The position numbers and the translations under genes are program-made. The notes beneath the pieces were generated by a model, which ran no database searches, was not told the DNA's origin, and worked only from the letters and a program-made list of their open reading frames with translations. DNA of 64,000 nt. Origin: Microbacterium helvum. Its GTDB lineage: Bacteria > Actinomycetota > Actinomycetes > Actinomycetales > Microbacteriaceae. Below, in pieces: positions 1 through 8,839 of the stretch. The number at the start of each line of letters is the position of its first letter. The first letter of the stretch is position 1. Where the stretch lies: NCBI RefSeq assembly GCF_014779795.1, contig NZ_JACXZS010000005.1:248001-312000 (forward strand). Reading direction: 5' to 3'.

Positions 1-1
1 T

Positions 2-679
2 GCCGCGGTCCGCGCCGCGGAGTCCGAGGTCGTGCTCGAGCGGGTCGGCGGGCGCGACTTCCGCGTCGACGCCGGAGGGTTCTGGCAGGTGCACCGCCTC
101 GCCGCCCACACGCTCACGCAGACGGTCGCCTCGGCGCTGCAGGGTGTCCGCCCCGACGGACCGATCCGTCGCGACGGCGGCCAGTGGATCGATCCGGATG
201 CCTGGCACCTCGACCTGTACGGCGGTGTGGGCCTGTTCGCCGCGACCCTCGGCGACCTCGGCGGCCCGACGACCCGCATCACGAGCGTCGAGTCCGATGC
301 CCGGGCCACCGAGCATGCCGGCGAGAACCTCGCCGAGTGGGTTGGTGCCCGCGCCGAGACCGGTCGTGTCGACCGGTGGCTGGCGCGGCTGGTGGCCGAG
401 GCATCCGACTCGGAACGCGAGCGCCTCTCGCGCGGCGTCGTCCTGCTCGATCCGCCCCGCGCGGGAGCGGGACGCGAGGTCGTGGAGCACATCACGGCGC
501 TCTCGCCCGAGACCGTCGTCTACGTCGCCTGTGATCCCGTCGCACTCGCCCGCGACATCGCCACGTTCCGCGCCGGGGGATACGAACTCGCGCAGAGCGT
601 GGCGGCGCTGGACCTGTTCCCCAACTCGCATCACGTCGAGGCGGTGGCTGTGCTCACCCGGGCGGGCGGCGCTCGCTAG
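2..679 (+). CDS. TrmA/RumA-type RNA uracil-C5 methyltransferase, C-terminal part
   Basis: C-terminal 225 residues of an SAM-dependent RNA m5U methyltransferase; the frame is already coding at base 2, so the start lies outside the window. Seen in order: the SAM-binding motif LDLYGGVGLFA, the LLDPPRAGAGREVV loop, VYVACDPVALARD carrying the nucleophilic Cys of the family, and the C-terminal LFPNSHHVEAV motif whose Glu is the family's general base. Family members methylate U54 in tRNA or specific uridines in 23S rRNA; which target applies cannot be told from this fragment. The N-terminal TRAM or iron-sulfur region is not visible. The TAG stop overlaps the -10-like hexamer of the next gene. Confidence 0.85.
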   Translation, partial: AAVRAAESEVVLERVGGRDFRVDAGGFWQVHRLAAHTLTQTVASALQGVRPDGPIRRDGGQWIDPDAWHLDLYGGVGLFAATLGDLGGPTTRITSVESDARATEHAGENLAEWVGARAETGRVDRWLARLVAEASDSERERLSRGVVLLDPPRAGAGREVVEHITALSPETVVYVACDPVALARDIATFRAGGYELAQSVAALDLFPNSHHVEAVAVLTRAGGAR

Positions 680-688
680 GCTGGCGGA
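677..688 (+). promoter_or_regulatory. Leaderless-type promoter of the response regulator gene
   Basis: TAGGCT at 677-682, then six bases (GGCGGA), then the ATG at 689. No SD is present, so the transcript probably starts at or next to the ATG. The same TAGGCT-GGCGG block precedes manA at 40656. Confidence 0.6.
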
Positions 689-1366
689 ATGACGCGCGCG
701 GCCTTCATCGACGACCATGAGTCGGTGCGTCTGGGACTGGAGGCCGCCTGTGCGCGCATCGGCGGGGTGCAGGTCGCGTTCTCCGGCAGCACGGTGACCG
801 AGTACATCGACTGGCGCGCATTCTCCCGGGAATCCCCGGCGGACGTCGTGGTGCTCGACCTGACGCTCGGCGACGGCACGACCGTCACCGAGAACGTCAC
901 GCGACTCGTGCGCGACGGATCGAGCGTCATCATCCACAGCGTGGCCGACCGCCCCGCCGCGGTGCGCGAGGCGCTCGCGGCCGGAGCCGCGGGCGTCGTC
1001 AGCAAGTCCTCGCCGATCGGCGACGTGATCGCCGCTGTCGGTACGGTCGCGCGCGGCGAGCCGCTCAACAACGTCGAGTGGGCGAGTGCCGTCGAGGGCG
1101 ACCGCGACTTCGCCGACGCGCAGCTGGCCGCCCGTGAACGCGAGGTGCTGCGGCTGTACGCCGCCGGGCTGCCGCTGAAGGCCGTCGCTGACCGTCTCGG
1201 GATCGCCTACTCGACGGCCAAAGAGAACATCACGCGCATCCGCGTGAAGTACGTCGAGGTGGGCCGGCCGGCGCCCACCAAGATCGACCTTCTCCATCGC
1301 GCCGTCGAGGACGGGCTCATCGACGAGCCGGCGTCCGATTCGGGGGACATCGCGCGTGGCCGCTGA
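689..1366 (+). CDS. LuxR/NarL-type response regulator
   Basis: DNA-binding response regulator of 225 residues. An N-terminal receiver domain (about 1-120) shows the acidic pair D8-D9 and the probable phosphoacceptor D57 in VVLDL. A C-terminal LuxR-type helix-turn-helix spans about 135-205, with AREREVLRLYAAGLPLKAVADRL and a recognition helix near YSTAKENITRIRVKY. Its partner is surely the histidine kinase that starts 11 bases before its stop. The ATG is chosen because a -10-like TAGGCT ends six bases upstream and no other start fits the receiver domain. The target genes are unknown. Confidence 0.9.
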   Translation: MTRAAFIDDHESVRLGLEAACARIGGVQVAFSGSTVTEYIDWRAFSRESPADVVVLDLTLGDGTTVTENVTRLVRDGSSVIIHSVADRPAAVREALAAGAAGVVSKSSPIGDVIAAVGTVARGEPLNNVEWASAVEGDRDFADAQLAAREREVLRLYAAGLPLKAVADRLGIAYSTAKENITRIRVKYVEVGRPAPTKIDLLHRAVEDGLIDEPASDSGDIARGR

Positions 1367-2606
1367 CGGGCAGACCGCGGTGCTCGACACCGCGTGGGCC
1401 CAGATCCCGCATTCGCGCGAGGCGACGGCGGGCATCGGATCCTTCACGCGCTCCCGCGTGGAGCGCATCATCTCGCTCGTCGCGGGTGGGCTCGGCTCGC
1501 TCATCGTGGGCTGTCAGGCCTTCCTGACCGCCCTGGGGCCCTCCGACGAACGGCCGGGCTGGCACGAGGCGCTCATGATCGCCGTCTTCGGGTCGCTCGC
1601 CGTCATGATTCTGGCCTGCGTGATCGGACGAGGCGTGCGGCTCGCGGCCGGAGCGTTCGCACTCATCTACATGCTCGCGCTCGCCGCGTGGCCGATCGCG
1701 ACGGAGGGCATCGCGCCGCAGACCCTCGACGAGCCGTGGATCTGGTACCTGCTGAACCTCGCGACGCTTGCCGCGGTGCTGGCCTTCCCGTTCCCGCTGC
1801 AGATCGGCTGGACGATCCTCGCGCCGGTGCTCTTCGGCGTCGTGCGGCTCGTGCAGGGCGGCTTCACCCGCGACTACTGGATCGCCGTCAGCCTCGACGT
1901 CTCGTTCGCGCTGATCCTGGGCGGGGTGATCCTGACCCTCGGGTGGCTCTTCCGCTCGGTCGCCGTCAACGTCGACGAGACGCGCGCCCGTGCGGTGTCG
2001 TCGTACGCCCGTGCGGCGGCCGCCGACGCGGCCGAGCAGGAGCGGGTGGCGGTCGCCGCCCTCATGCACGACAGTGTGCTGGCCGCGCTGATCGCCGCCG
2101 AACGCGCCACCACGCCCCGGGAGCGCACGCTGGCCGCGGCCATGGCGCGCGAGGCGCTGACCCGCCTGGCCAACACCGAGCAGGACGCGCACGAGGGCAC
2201 CGACGAGCCGCGCACGGCCGCCGCGCTCGCCGACGACATCGCCGAGGCGGCGAGCGAGCTCGGACTCGACGTCGATGTGCAGTGCGACATCGCCCCCTCC
2301 AGTCCGGTGCTGCCCGGTCGCGTCGCCCGTGCGCTGTCGCTGGCCGCGACCCAGGCGATCGCGAACGCGCTGCAGCATGCGGGTGGCGCGGGACTCGGTG
2401 TGGCCGTGTCGGCGGCCGACGGCCGCGTCCGTGTCGATGTGCACGACGCCGGCGGAGGGTTCGATCTCGACGCCGTCCCTGACGACCGCCTCGGCATCCG
2501 CGCGTCGATCATCGCCCGCGTGGCGGCGGTGGGCGGACGCGCCGATCTCGAGACCGGACCGCACGGCACCATCGTCCGCCTCGCGTGGCGGGAGAGCCAG
2601 GCGTGA
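1356..2606 (+). CDS. Membrane sensor histidine kinase of the NarL-partner type
   Basis: Sensor kinase of 416 residues, GTG start, overlapping the response regulator by 11 bases. The N-terminal half has five or six hydrophobic segments (about residues 33-195) with only short loops, so the signal is probably sensed in or at the membrane. The dimerisation/phosphoacceptor stretch is ALMHDSVLAAL with H238 as the likely phosphorylated His. The C-terminal HATPase domain has an N-box (AIANALQHAGG) and a short G-box around DAGGGFDLDAVPDDRLGI. It should phosphorylate the regulator encoded just upstream. The ligand or stress is not deducible. Confidence 0.88.
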   Translation: MAADGQTAVLDTAWAQIPHSREATAGIGSFTRSRVERIISLVAGGLGSLIVGCQAFLTALGPSDERPGWHEALMIAVFGSLAVMILACVIGRGVRLAAGAFALIYMLALAAWPIATEGIAPQTLDEPWIWYLLNLATLAAVLAFPFPLQIGWTILAPVLFGVVRLVQGGFTRDYWIAVSLDVSFALILGGVILTLGWLFRSVAVNVDETRARAVSSYARAAAADAAEQERVAVAALMHDSVLAALIAAERATTPRERTLAAAMAREALTRLANTEQDAHEGTDEPRTAAALADDIAEAASELGLDVDVQCDIAPSSPVLPGRVARALSLAATQAIANALQHAGGAGLGVAVSAADGRVRVDVHDAGGGFDLDAVPDDRLGIRASIIARVAAVGGRADLETGPHGTIVRLAWRESQA

Positions 2607-3730
2607 TCAGCGTCAAGAACGTCCTCATCCTGCTCGCGGTGGCGTTCACGGCCTACCTCGCCGCCCGCGGCCTGTGGTGGACGACCGACGACCTCCCGCA
2701 GCCGCTCGTCGTGGTGGCGGCGCTCGCCCTGTACCTCGTGACGACGTGGCTGTGCGTGTTCTGGGAGCCGACGTCGGCCTACGTGCTCTCTGCCGAGAGC
2801 GCGGCACGTGCCGACGACGCGTCCGCCGCCGACGCGTCGACCGATGCCGAGCGGAGCGAGGTGCCCGTCGAGACCGCGATCGACGGCATCCGCGGCCCCC
2901 GCGCGCTGCCGCTTGTCGCGCAGATCCTTGCGCTCGCCTGCGCGGCCATCGTTCCCAGCGCGATCGCGTTGGCCGTCGGTCCGGATGCCCGCACGCTTCC
3001 CTTCGCGACCTGGTACCTCGGCGGCATCGGCGCGCTCATGACGATCGTGATGGTCCGTCGTCGCCCGTGGACGGCCTGGTCGGGGATCCTGCTGCTGACG
3101 GTCGCGTCGATGGCGTGGATGGGGCCGGTCCAGGCGTTGTCGTTGGGCCTGGTGGGATCGATCGTGTGGGTCGCGTGCGCGCAGCTGCTCGTGCTCTCGA
3201 TGGACCGAGCGGCCCGCGACACGTCGCGCCTCACGCGGCTTCAGCGCGCGGCGTCGGCGTGGCAGACTTCGCAGGTCGTGCGGCAGCGGGAGAGACGCGT
3301 GCAGGTGCAGAGGGCCCTCGCCGTCGCCGGTCCCGTGCTGACGCGGACCGTGGCCCACGGCGGCCACCTCACCGACGAGGACCGCCTCGAGGCGCGCCTG
3401 GCCGAGGGGCGCCTGCGCGACGAGATGCGCGGGCCGCGCCTGCTCGACGACGACGTGCGCGCCGAGCTGGAGCGTGCGCGCCGGCGCGGAGCGAATGTCA
3501 CCGTGCTCGACGAGGGCGGCCTGGACGACGTCGACGAAGAGACGCTGAGCGTGATCCGCGCGCAGCTGGCCGAGACGCTGCGCTCGGCGAGCTCGGACCG
3601 CCTCTACATCCGCACCTCGCCGGACGCGCGGATCGCGGTGACCGTCGTCGGCCGCTCGATGTCCGTCGGCGGTCCGAGCGACGAGGACGCGGTCGACCTG
3701 TGGCGCGAGATCCCGCACCCCGGTCGCTGA
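2603..3730 (+). CDS. Multi-pass membrane protein of unknown function
   Basis: 375 residues. The GTG start overlaps the kinase stop in a GTGA junction, preceded by GGGAGAG as SD. Five or six membrane segments lie in about residues 3-195, followed by a hydrophilic, Arg/Glu-rich C-terminal half (about 200-375) that is probably cytoplasmic. No catalytic motif is recognised. Its place as third gene of the two-component operon suggests it helps sensing or is a built-in output, but that is inference. A variable Ala/Asp/Ser-rich loop (about residues 70-90) separates the second and third membrane segments. Confidence 0.75.
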   Translation: MISVKNVLILLAVAFTAYLAARGLWWTTDDLPQPLVVVAALALYLVTTWLCVFWEPTSAYVLSAESAARADDASAADASTDAERSEVPVETAIDGIRGPRALPLVAQILALACAAIVPSAIALAVGPDARTLPFATWYLGGIGALMTIVMVRRRPWTAWSGILLLTVASMAWMGPVQALSLGLVGSIVWVACAQLLVLSMDRAARDTSRLTRLQRAASAWQTSQVVRQRERRVQVQRALAVAGPVLTRTVAHGGHLTDEDRLEARLAEGRLRDEMRGPRLLDDDVRAELERARRRGANVTVLDEGGLDDVDEETLSVIRAQLAETLRSASSDRLYIRTSPDARIAVTVVGRSMSVGGPSDEDAVDLWREIPHPGR

Positions 3731-3880
3731 CGACCTGTGGGCGAGTGGATGCTCCCACGCCTGCTCGACCCGGAGGCCCGGGCCGCCGGCATCCATGAAT
3801 CCTGAAGCCGCCGCAGCGGACGCGTTCGTCCCCCGCCCAGCAGGGGGAGGGGACGCCAGGCGGGGAACGTGACCGGAGGA

Positions 3881-3913
3881 GGCGAGGGGCGGCGAAGCCG
3901 CCCGCCCCTCGCC
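3881..3913. terminator. Strong GC hairpin, probable bidirectional terminator
   Basis: Perfect 12-bp stem (GGCGAGGGGCGG at 3881-3892 with its complement at 3902-3913) around a 9-base loop. A second inverted pair (CGCCAGGCG at 3854-3862 and its complement at 3910-3918) competes for the right arm. There is no T-tract, as is common in high-GC actinobacteria. It lies between convergent transcription units. Confidence 0.5.
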
Positions 3914-4051
3914 TGGCGGACGGTTACCCGAAAACCGTCCGCATGGCCGGATCCGGGGCATCCGCAGAGCGGATTCGGATCGGCCGAACGCAGAAGCGTT
4001 CCAGCGATACAAGTATCGCGGGGTCGCAAGAGGCTTGTCTGTAGGTATTTC

Positions 4052-4073
4052 GGGGGACAAACGCTGTCCCCCC
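4052..4073. terminator. Hairpin downstream of accE
   Basis: GGGGGACA at 4052-4059 pairs perfectly with TGTCCCCC at 4065-4072 over a 5-base loop. It lies 51 bases beyond the accE stop on the minus strand and could end that transcript. Confidence 0.4.
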
Positions 4074-4095
4074 GCTGAGCCCTTCGCCTGCCCAG

Positions 4096-4127
4096 GCCTC
4101 GGCAGGGTCAGGCTTCGGCAGGCTCAG
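4096..4127. repeat. Adjacent pair of 16-base repeats overlapping the accE stop
   Basis: Two abutting copies, GCCTCGGCAGGGTCAG (4096-4111) and GCTTCGGCAGGCTCAG (4112-4127), 14 of 16 bases identical. They resemble a dispersed element whose other-strand form contains CCTGAGC...TCGAAGGG (see 8840 and 47703). The accE stop codon lies inside the second copy. Confidence 0.5.
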
Positions 4128-4423
4128 CCGAATCGGCCCCAGCCGAGGTCGCGATTCAGCGGCCGCCGCATCGAGCGGGCCGACAGCTCCCAGCCGGATC
4201 GCTGCGTGCGGTCCTCGGCGACGGCCTCGGAGGCCTCGCCGGTGTAGGCCTGGCTGACGACCGCGATGAGGGCCGCGAGCTCTTCGTCGGTCGGGTTGCC
4301 GCGGCGCACGTCGATCGTGACGCCCCGGTCGCCGGCGGGGCCCACGCCGCCCGTGGCTCCGCCCGACGCCTCAGCGGCGGGTGGAGAGGCCGGGGGGATC
4401 GGCATTGCGTCCGCGATGCTCAC
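4124..4423 (-). CDS. accE: Acyl-CoA carboxylase epsilon subunit
   Basis: 99-residue protein; its GTG start overlaps the accD stop in a GTGA junction. The diagnostic part is the C-terminal half: [22 protein letters not shown] followed by a basic, Trp-containing tail, the pattern of the small AccE/PccE subunits of actinobacterial acyl-CoA carboxylases. The N-terminal 30 residues are Pro/Ala/Gly-rich and probably disordered. Epsilon subunits bind the beta carboxyltransferase and raise complex activity. Translational coupling with accD fits. The stop codon lies within a repeated sequence, so the last residues may have drifted. Confidence 0.85.
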   Translation of the reverse strand: MSIADAMPIPPASPPAAEASGGATGGVGPAGDRGVTIDVRRGNPTDEELAALIAVVSQAYTGEASEAVAEDRTQRSGWELSARSMRRPLNRDLGWGRFG

Positions 4424-6009
4424 AGCGGGATGTTCCCGTGCTTCTTGGGCGGCAGGCTGGCGCGCTTGCCGCGCAGCGCCCGCAGGGCCTTCGCGATCGA
4501 GACGCGCGTCTGGGCCGGCTCGATGATGCCGTCGAGCTCGCCGCGCTCGGCGGCGAGGAACGGGGAAGCCACGTTGTAGGTGTACTCGTTGGCCAGGCGG
4601 GTGCGCACCGCGGCGACGTCTTCGCCGGCCTCTTCGGCGCGCTTGATCTCGCCGCGGTACAGGATGTTGACCGCGCCCTGGCCGCCCATGACGGCGATCT
4701 CGGCGGTCGGCCACGCGAGGTTGATGTCGGCGCCGAGCTGCTTCGAGCCCATCACGATGTACGCGCCGCCGTACGCCTTGCGGAGGATCACGGTCACGAG
4801 CGGCACCGTCGCCTCGGCGTACGCGTACAGCAGCTTCGCACCGCGGCGGATGACGCCGGTCCACTCCTGGTCGGTGCCGGGAAGATAGCCGGGCACGTCG
4901 ACGAGCGTGACGATCGGGATCGAGAACGCGTCGCAGAAGCGCACGAACCGGCTCGCCTTCTCGCCGGCCTCGATGTTGAGGGTGCCGGCCATCTGCGAGG
5001 GCTGGTTGGCGATGATGCCGACCGAGCGGCCCTCGATGCGGCCGAAGCCGATCACGATGTTGGGGGCGAACAGCGGCTGCACCTCGAGGAAGTCCTCGGC
5101 GTCCACGATGCCGCGGATCACCTGGTGGATGTCGTAGGGCTGGTTCGGCGAGTCCGGGATCAGCGTGTTCAGTGCGCGGTCGGCATCGGTGGTCTCGAAC
5201 TCGAACCCGGTCTCGTAGACAGGGAGCTCCGCCATGTTGTTGTCGGGCAGGAACCCGAGCATCGAGCGGACGTAGTCGATCGCGTCGTCCTCGTCCTCGG
5301 CGAGGTAGTGGGCGACGCCGGATCGCGTGTTGTGCGTGTGCGCGCCGCCGAGCTCCTCCATGCCGACGTCCTCGCCGGTCACGGTCTTGATGACGTCCGG
5401 GCCGGTGACGAACATCTGGCTGGTCTTGTCGACCATGACCACGAAGTCGGTGAGTGCGGGGGAGTACACCGCGCCGCCTGCGGCCGGGCCCATGATGATC
5501 GAGATCTGCGGGATGACGCCCGACGCGGCGGTGTTGAGGCGGAAGATCTCGCCGTACTTGCCGAGCGCGATCACGCCTTCCTGGATGCGGGCGCCGCCCG
5601 AGTCGAGGATGCCGATGATGGGGATGCCGCTGCGGAGGGCGAACTCCATGACCTTGATGATCTTGTCGCCCGCGGCCTCGCCGAGCGAACCGCCGAAGGT
5701 CGAGAAGTCCTGCGAGTACACCGCCACGGTGCGGCCGTGGATCGTGCCGACGCCGGTGACGACCGAGTCGCCGTACGGCCGCGAGCGGTCCATGCCGAAG
5801 GCGGTGGTGCGGTGGCGCACGTATTCGTCGAGCTCGACGAAGCTGCCGGTGTCGAGCAGCTGCTCGATGCGCTCGCGGGCGGTGCCCTTGCCCTTCGCGT
5901 GCTGCTTCTGCTTGGCGTTCTCCTCGGGGTCGAGGACGGCCTCCTGATAGCGGGCACGGAGGTCGGCGATCTTGCCGGCGGTCGTCGAGAGGTCGGGCTG
6001 CTCGGTCAC
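4420..6009 (-). CDS. accD: Acyl-CoA carboxylase carboxyltransferase (beta) subunit
   Basis: 529-residue carboxyltransferase that moves CO2 from carboxybiotin to acetyl- or propionyl-CoA in the cytoplasm, feeding fatty-acid or methyl-branched lipid synthesis. N-terminal and C-terminal crotonase-fold halves carry the two glycine-rich oxyanion regions, [15 protein letters not shown] and [18 protein letters not shown], with [15 protein letters not shown] following. The length matches PccB/AccD5-type proteins. The GTG at 6009 is chosen because a leaderless-type TAGGGT ends seven bases upstream; an in-frame ATG 51 bases earlier lacks any signal and would overlap the promoter. It is followed by accE and faces birA, the biotinylating enzyme of the complex. 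No alpha subunit lies in the window. Confidence 0.93.
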   Translation of the reverse strand: MTEQPDLSTTAGKIADLRARYQEAVLDPEENAKQKQHAKGKGTARERIEQLLDTGSFVELDEYVRHRTTAFGMDRSRPYGDSVVTGVGTIHGRTVAVYSQDFSTFGGSLGEAAGDKIIKVMEFALRSGIPIIGILDSGGARIQEGVIALGKYGEIFRLNTAASGVIPQISIIMGPAAGGAVYSPALTDFVVMVDKTSQMFVTGPDVIKTVTGEDVGMEELGGAHTHNTRSGVAHYLAEDEDDAIDYVRSMLGFLPDNNMAELPVYETGFEFETTDADRALNTLIPDSPNQPYDIHQVIRGIVDAEDFLEVQPLFAPNIVIGFGRIEGRSVGIIANQPSQMAGTLNIEAGEKASRFVRFCDAFSIPIVTLVDVPGYLPGTDQEWTGVIRRGAKLLYAYAEATVPLVTVILRKAYGGAYIVMGSKQLGADINLAWPTAEIAVMGGQGAVNILYRGEIKRAEEAGEDVAAVRTRLANEYTYNVASPFLAAERGELDGIIEPAQTRVSIAKALRALRGKRASLPPKKHGNIPL

Positions 6010-6022
6010 GGATTCCACCCTA
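6010..6022 (-). promoter_or_regulatory. Leaderless-type promoter of accD-accE
   Basis: Minus-strand TAGGGT (6022-6017), then seven bases, then GTG at 6009. It lies back to back with the birA promoter about 110 bases away. Confidence 0.5.
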
Positions 6023-6130
6023 TCGGCGGGGTGGCGCGATCCGTTGGAGGGTTCGCACAAGGGGTTGTGGCATCCGCTGTCTCTCCCCGTGCGCCGATCG
6101 CGCCCTCGCCACCGCCGGAATCGGCACGAG

Positions 6131-6143
6131 TACCGTGAGCGTC
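6131..6143 (+). promoter_or_regulatory. Leaderless-type promoter of birA
   Basis: TACCGT at 6131-6136, seven bases, then ATG at 6144. This arrangement favours the ATG over the in-frame GTG at 6135, which would lie inside the -10 element. Confidence 0.5.
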
Positions 6144-6956
6144 ATGTCGTTCCCGCCGGAGGGGTATCCCCTCACCGCCGCCGTCAGCCCCCGCGTGCAG
6201 GTCGTGCCCACGACCGGCTCGACCAACGCCGACGCGGTGCGGCATGTCATCGATGCCCCCGACCAGTGGCCGCACCTGTCGCTGCTGCTGACGACGGATC
6301 AGCGCGCCGGTCGCGGGCGCCTCGACCGCACGTGGGTGACGCCTCCCGGATCGGCGCTGGCCGTGTCGGTCGTGCTGGACGCCGCCGTCATCCCCGCCCC
6401 GTCGCGCGGCTGGATCCCGCTGATCGCCGGCGCGGCGATGACCCGTGCCGTCGCCGCCCAGCTGGTGGGCACGGCGCATTCGACCACGCTCAAGTGGCCG
6501 AACGACGTCCTGGTCGATGGGCGCAAGCTGTGCGGCATCCTCGCCGAGATCGTCCCTGGACACCCCGACGTCGTCGTGGTCGGCTCGGGAGTGAATACGA
6601 GGATGCCGGCGGCCGAGCTTCCCGTCGACACGGCTGTCTCGTTCCAGGCCCTCGGGCAGACGTGCGACGAGGACCGCCTGCTGGCCGACTATCTCGGGGC
6701 GCTCGACGAGCAGCTCACGGCCCTCGCCGCCGCACGCGGCGATGCCGCCGAGGCGGGCGTGCTCGCCGAGATCGAGGCACTGTGCGGCACCCTCGGCGCC
6801 GACGTCGCAGTGTCGCTGCCGGACGGTGAGACACTGCGAGGCCGTGCGCAGCGCATCGACCCCGACGGGCGACTCGTGGTCGTGCAGGACGGCGAGTTCG
6901 AGAGCGCCGTGTCGGCCGGCGACGTCGTCCACGTGCGGCGCGCGGCCGGCCTCTGA
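6144..6956 (+). CDS. birA: Biotin--[acyl-CoA carboxylase] ligase
   Basis: 270-residue biotin protein ligase that makes biotinyl-AMP and attaches biotin to the carrier domain of acyl-CoA carboxylase. Seen: the TGSTNADAV start motif, DQRAGRGRLDRTW (biotinyl-AMP-binding GRGR loop), and LKWPNDVLVDGRKLCGIL containing the KWPND signature and catalytic Lys. A small C-terminal SH3-like domain follows (about 220-270, GETLRGRAQRIDPDGRLVV). There is no N-terminal helix-turn-helix, so this is a group I enzyme that does not itself repress biotin genes. It stands divergent to its substrate complex genes. The GTG at 6135 is the alternative start. Confidence 0.92.
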   Translation: MSFPPEGYPLTAAVSPRVQVVPTTGSTNADAVRHVIDAPDQWPHLSLLLTTDQRAGRGRLDRTWVTPPGSALAVSVVLDAAVIPAPSRGWIPLIAGAAMTRAVAAQLVGTAHSTTLKWPNDVLVDGRKLCGILAEIVPGHPDVVVVGSGVNTRMPAAELPVDTAVSFQALGQTCDEDRLLADYLGALDEQLTALAAARGDAAEAGVLAEIEALCGTLGADVAVSLPDGETLRGRAQRIDPDGRLVVVQDGEFESAVSAGDVVHVRRAAGL

Positions 6957-7014
6957 AGACCTGCCGGCACGACGACACACGGCGGGCGCACGGCCCCGTG
7001 TCGGCGGGAACGGT

Positions 7015-7026
7015 CACAATGGAGCC
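7015..7026 (+). promoter_or_regulatory. Leaderless-type promoter of the bPH2 gene
   Basis: CACAAT at 7015-7020, six bases (GGAGCC), then ATG at 7027. Confidence 0.45.
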
Positions 7027-7617
7027 ATGACGCAGCCGTTCGGGCTGGGCGGCAGACCGCTCACACCGGCCCCCGGCGCGCCCACGCCCGAGCTGCTCGT
7101 GGCGAAGTTCCGCGGCCATGCCCGTCGCCTGTTCTGGTCGGCGCTCGTCCTCATCGCCGTCGCCGGCGCGTGCGGCTACTTCTACGGGAATCTTCCGGCC
7201 GGCCTTCAGGACTGGATGCTGTTCGCCGCCGCCGGCGCGATCGTGCTGCTGCTCGTGCTGCTGCCCTTCCTGGTGTGGTGGGGTCGCGTCTACACGATCA
7301 CGACGCGTCGCGTGCTGGAACGGCGGGGCGTGTTCTCGGTGCGCCGTCGTGAACTGGCGCACGTGCGCGGCTACACCCTGAAGGTCAAGCGCGGACTGCT
7401 GCAGCGCATGTGGGGCGCCGGCACGATCACGCTCAGCAACGGCGTCGACGAGCCGCTGCGCCTCGCGAACATCCCCTCGGTCGAACTCGTGCACGAGGCG
7501 CTCGTCGACCAGGTCGAGGTGAACCAGATCCTCGCGCACCGCGACGCGCAGCCGCTGCCCCCGGGCGTTCCGCCCATGCCGCCCCCGCCGACCGGACCGA
7601 CCGCTCCGCTCGGTTGA
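7027..7617 (+). CDS. Membrane protein with bacterial PH (bPH2) domain
   Basis: 196 residues. Two adjacent membrane helices (about 36-56 and 64-84) are followed by a bPH2-type domain (about 85-165): YTITTRRVLERRGVFSVRRRELAHVRGYTLKVKRGLLQRMWGAG matches the YdbS/YdbT-like pattern in which a beta-sandwich follows a hydrophobic hairpin (motif quoted in parts: YTITTRRVLERRGV, then RELAHVRGY). The tail is Pro-rich and probably disordered. The molecular role of this family is not established; a membrane-proximal scaffold is likely. It is a monocistronic unit before purK. Confidence 0.75.
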   Translation: MTQPFGLGGRPLTPAPGAPTPELLVAKFRGHARRLFWSALVLIAVAGACGYFYGNLPAGLQDWMLFAAAGAIVLLLVLLPFLVWWGRVYTITTRRVLERRGVFSVRRRELAHVRGYTLKVKRGLLQRMWGAGTITLSNGVDEPLRLANIPSVELVHEALVDQVEVNQILAHRDAQPLPPGVPPMPPPPTGPTAPLG

Positions 7618-7695
7618 GCCGTCCATCGCGCGCCGCGCGTGCGGGATGATGGATGCGGCGCCCTCGAAGGCGCCGTGCAGTCGAGAGGGAGTCGC

Positions 7696-8832
7696 ATGAC
7701 ACTGCGTGTCGGAGTCGTCGGGGGCGGGCAGCTGGCCCGCATGATGATCGCGCCGGCGGTCGAGCTCGGTGTCGAGCTGCGGGTGCTGGCCGAGGATGCC
7801 GGGATGTCGGCATCCCTCGCCGCCACCGCGGTGGGCGACTACCGCGACGCCGACACCGTGCTCGGGTTCGCCCGCGACGTCGACGTGGTCACGTTCGACC
7901 ACGAGCACGTCCCGCAGGATGTGCTCGCCGCGCTCGTCGACGCCGGGGTGGCCGTGCATCCGGGTCCCGACGCGCTGCGCTTCGCGCAGGACAAGCTGCT
8001 GATGCGTGCCCGCCTGCAGGAGCTCGGGATGCCGCAGCCCGACTGGGCGGCCGTCACCGACGCCGACGAGCTGCAGGCCTTCATCGACGACCACGGCGGC
8101 CGCGCCGTCGTGAAGACCCCCCGCGGCGGCTACGACGGAAAGGGCGTGCGCGTCGTCTCGGCCGGGACGGAGGCCGAGGACTGGTTCGCGACCCTCGCCG
8201 AGGACGCCCACGGCGGGGCGCTCCTGGTCGAGGAGCTCGTCGACTTCACACGCGAGCTCGCGCAGCAGGTCGCCCGTCGCCCTTCCGGCGACCTGCGCGT
8301 CTACCCGGTGGTCGAGACCGTGCAGCGTGACGGCGTGTGCGCCGAGGTCATCGCACCCGCTCCGCATGCGGGCGACCGGCTGCCGCAGGTGGCCGCGCAG
8401 ATCGGCGCGGGCATCGCCGAGGGCCTGGGAGTGACGGGGATGCTGGCGGTCGAGCTGTTCCAGACGACCGACGAGCGTCTGCTGGTCAATGAGCTCGCGA
8501 TGCGGCCGCACAACAGCGGCCACTGGAGTCAGGACGGCGCCGTCACGAGCCAGTTCGAGCAGCACCTGAGGGCCGTGCTCGACCTTCCGCTCGGCGACAC
8601 CGAACCGGTGGCGGACTGGTCGGTGATGGTGAACATCCTGGGCGGGCCGGCCGAGGGCGGGCTCGACGCGCGCTTCGCGGCGGCGATGGCCGAGCACCCG
8701 CAGGCGAAGGTGCACACGTACGGCAAGGCGCCGCGTCCCGGCCGAAAGGTCGGTCACGTCAACGTCGTCGGCGACGATCTCGACGACGTCGCCTACCAGG
8801 CCCGGGCGGCGGCATCCGTCTTCCTCGACTGA
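7696..8832 (+). CDS. purK: N5-carboxyaminoimidazole ribonucleotide synthase
   Basis: 378-residue ATP-grasp enzyme of purine synthesis; it carboxylates AIR to N5-CAIR using ATP and bicarbonate. N-terminal GGGQLARMM nucleotide-binding loop, central ATP-grasp region with VVKTPRGGYDGKGV, and the C-terminal RPHNSGHW motif typical of PurK. The ATG at 7696 is preceded by GAGAGGGA at good distance, and an in-frame upstream ATG (7639) lacks an SD and adds non-family residues. purE follows 98 bases later. Two Ala-Ser pairs (7810 and 8812) use the GCA-TCC codon pair discussed in the findings. Confidence 0.95.
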   Translation: MTLRVGVVGGGQLARMMIAPAVELGVELRVLAEDAGMSASLAATAVGDYRDADTVLGFARDVDVVTFDHEHVPQDVLAALVDAGVAVHPGPDALRFAQDKLLMRARLQELGMPQPDWAAVTDADELQAFIDDHGGRAVVKTPRGGYDGKGVRVVSAGTEAEDWFATLAEDAHGGALLVEELVDFTRELAQQVARRPSGDLRVYPVVETVQRDGVCAEVIAPAPHAGDRLPQVAAQIGAGIAEGLGVTGMLAVELFQTTDERLLVNELAMRPHNSGHWSQDGAVTSQFEQHLRAVLDLPLGDTEPVADWSVMVNILGGPAEGGLDARFAAAMAEHPQAKVHTYGKAPRPGRKVGHVNVVGDDLDDVAYQARAAASVFLD

Positions 8833-8839
8833 CGCTCCT

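Larger units (their letters stand above)
3731..4123. other. Intergenic stretch between convergent genes, no gene seen
   Basis: 393 bases between the membrane protein and accE. It holds two hairpins (3881-3913 and 4052-4073), a paired 16-base repeat at its right end (4096-4127), and GGCATCC heptamers at 3788 and 3957. I find no reading frame with family character or a plausible ribosome binding site. Confidence 0.6.

Noticed and set aside
1317..2564. Long minus-strand reading frame opposite the histidine kinase
   Set aside because: Arg/His/Gly-rich composition typical of antisense frames in GC-rich DNA; the plus strand has clear kinase motifs.
3604..4029. Possible small gene in the gap after the membrane protein
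   Set aside because: Low-complexity Arg/Ser/Pro translation, no SD or promoter, and it crosses a strong hairpin.
4381..6138. Long plus-strand frame opposite accD
   Set aside because: No family motifs; accD on the other strand explains the open frame.
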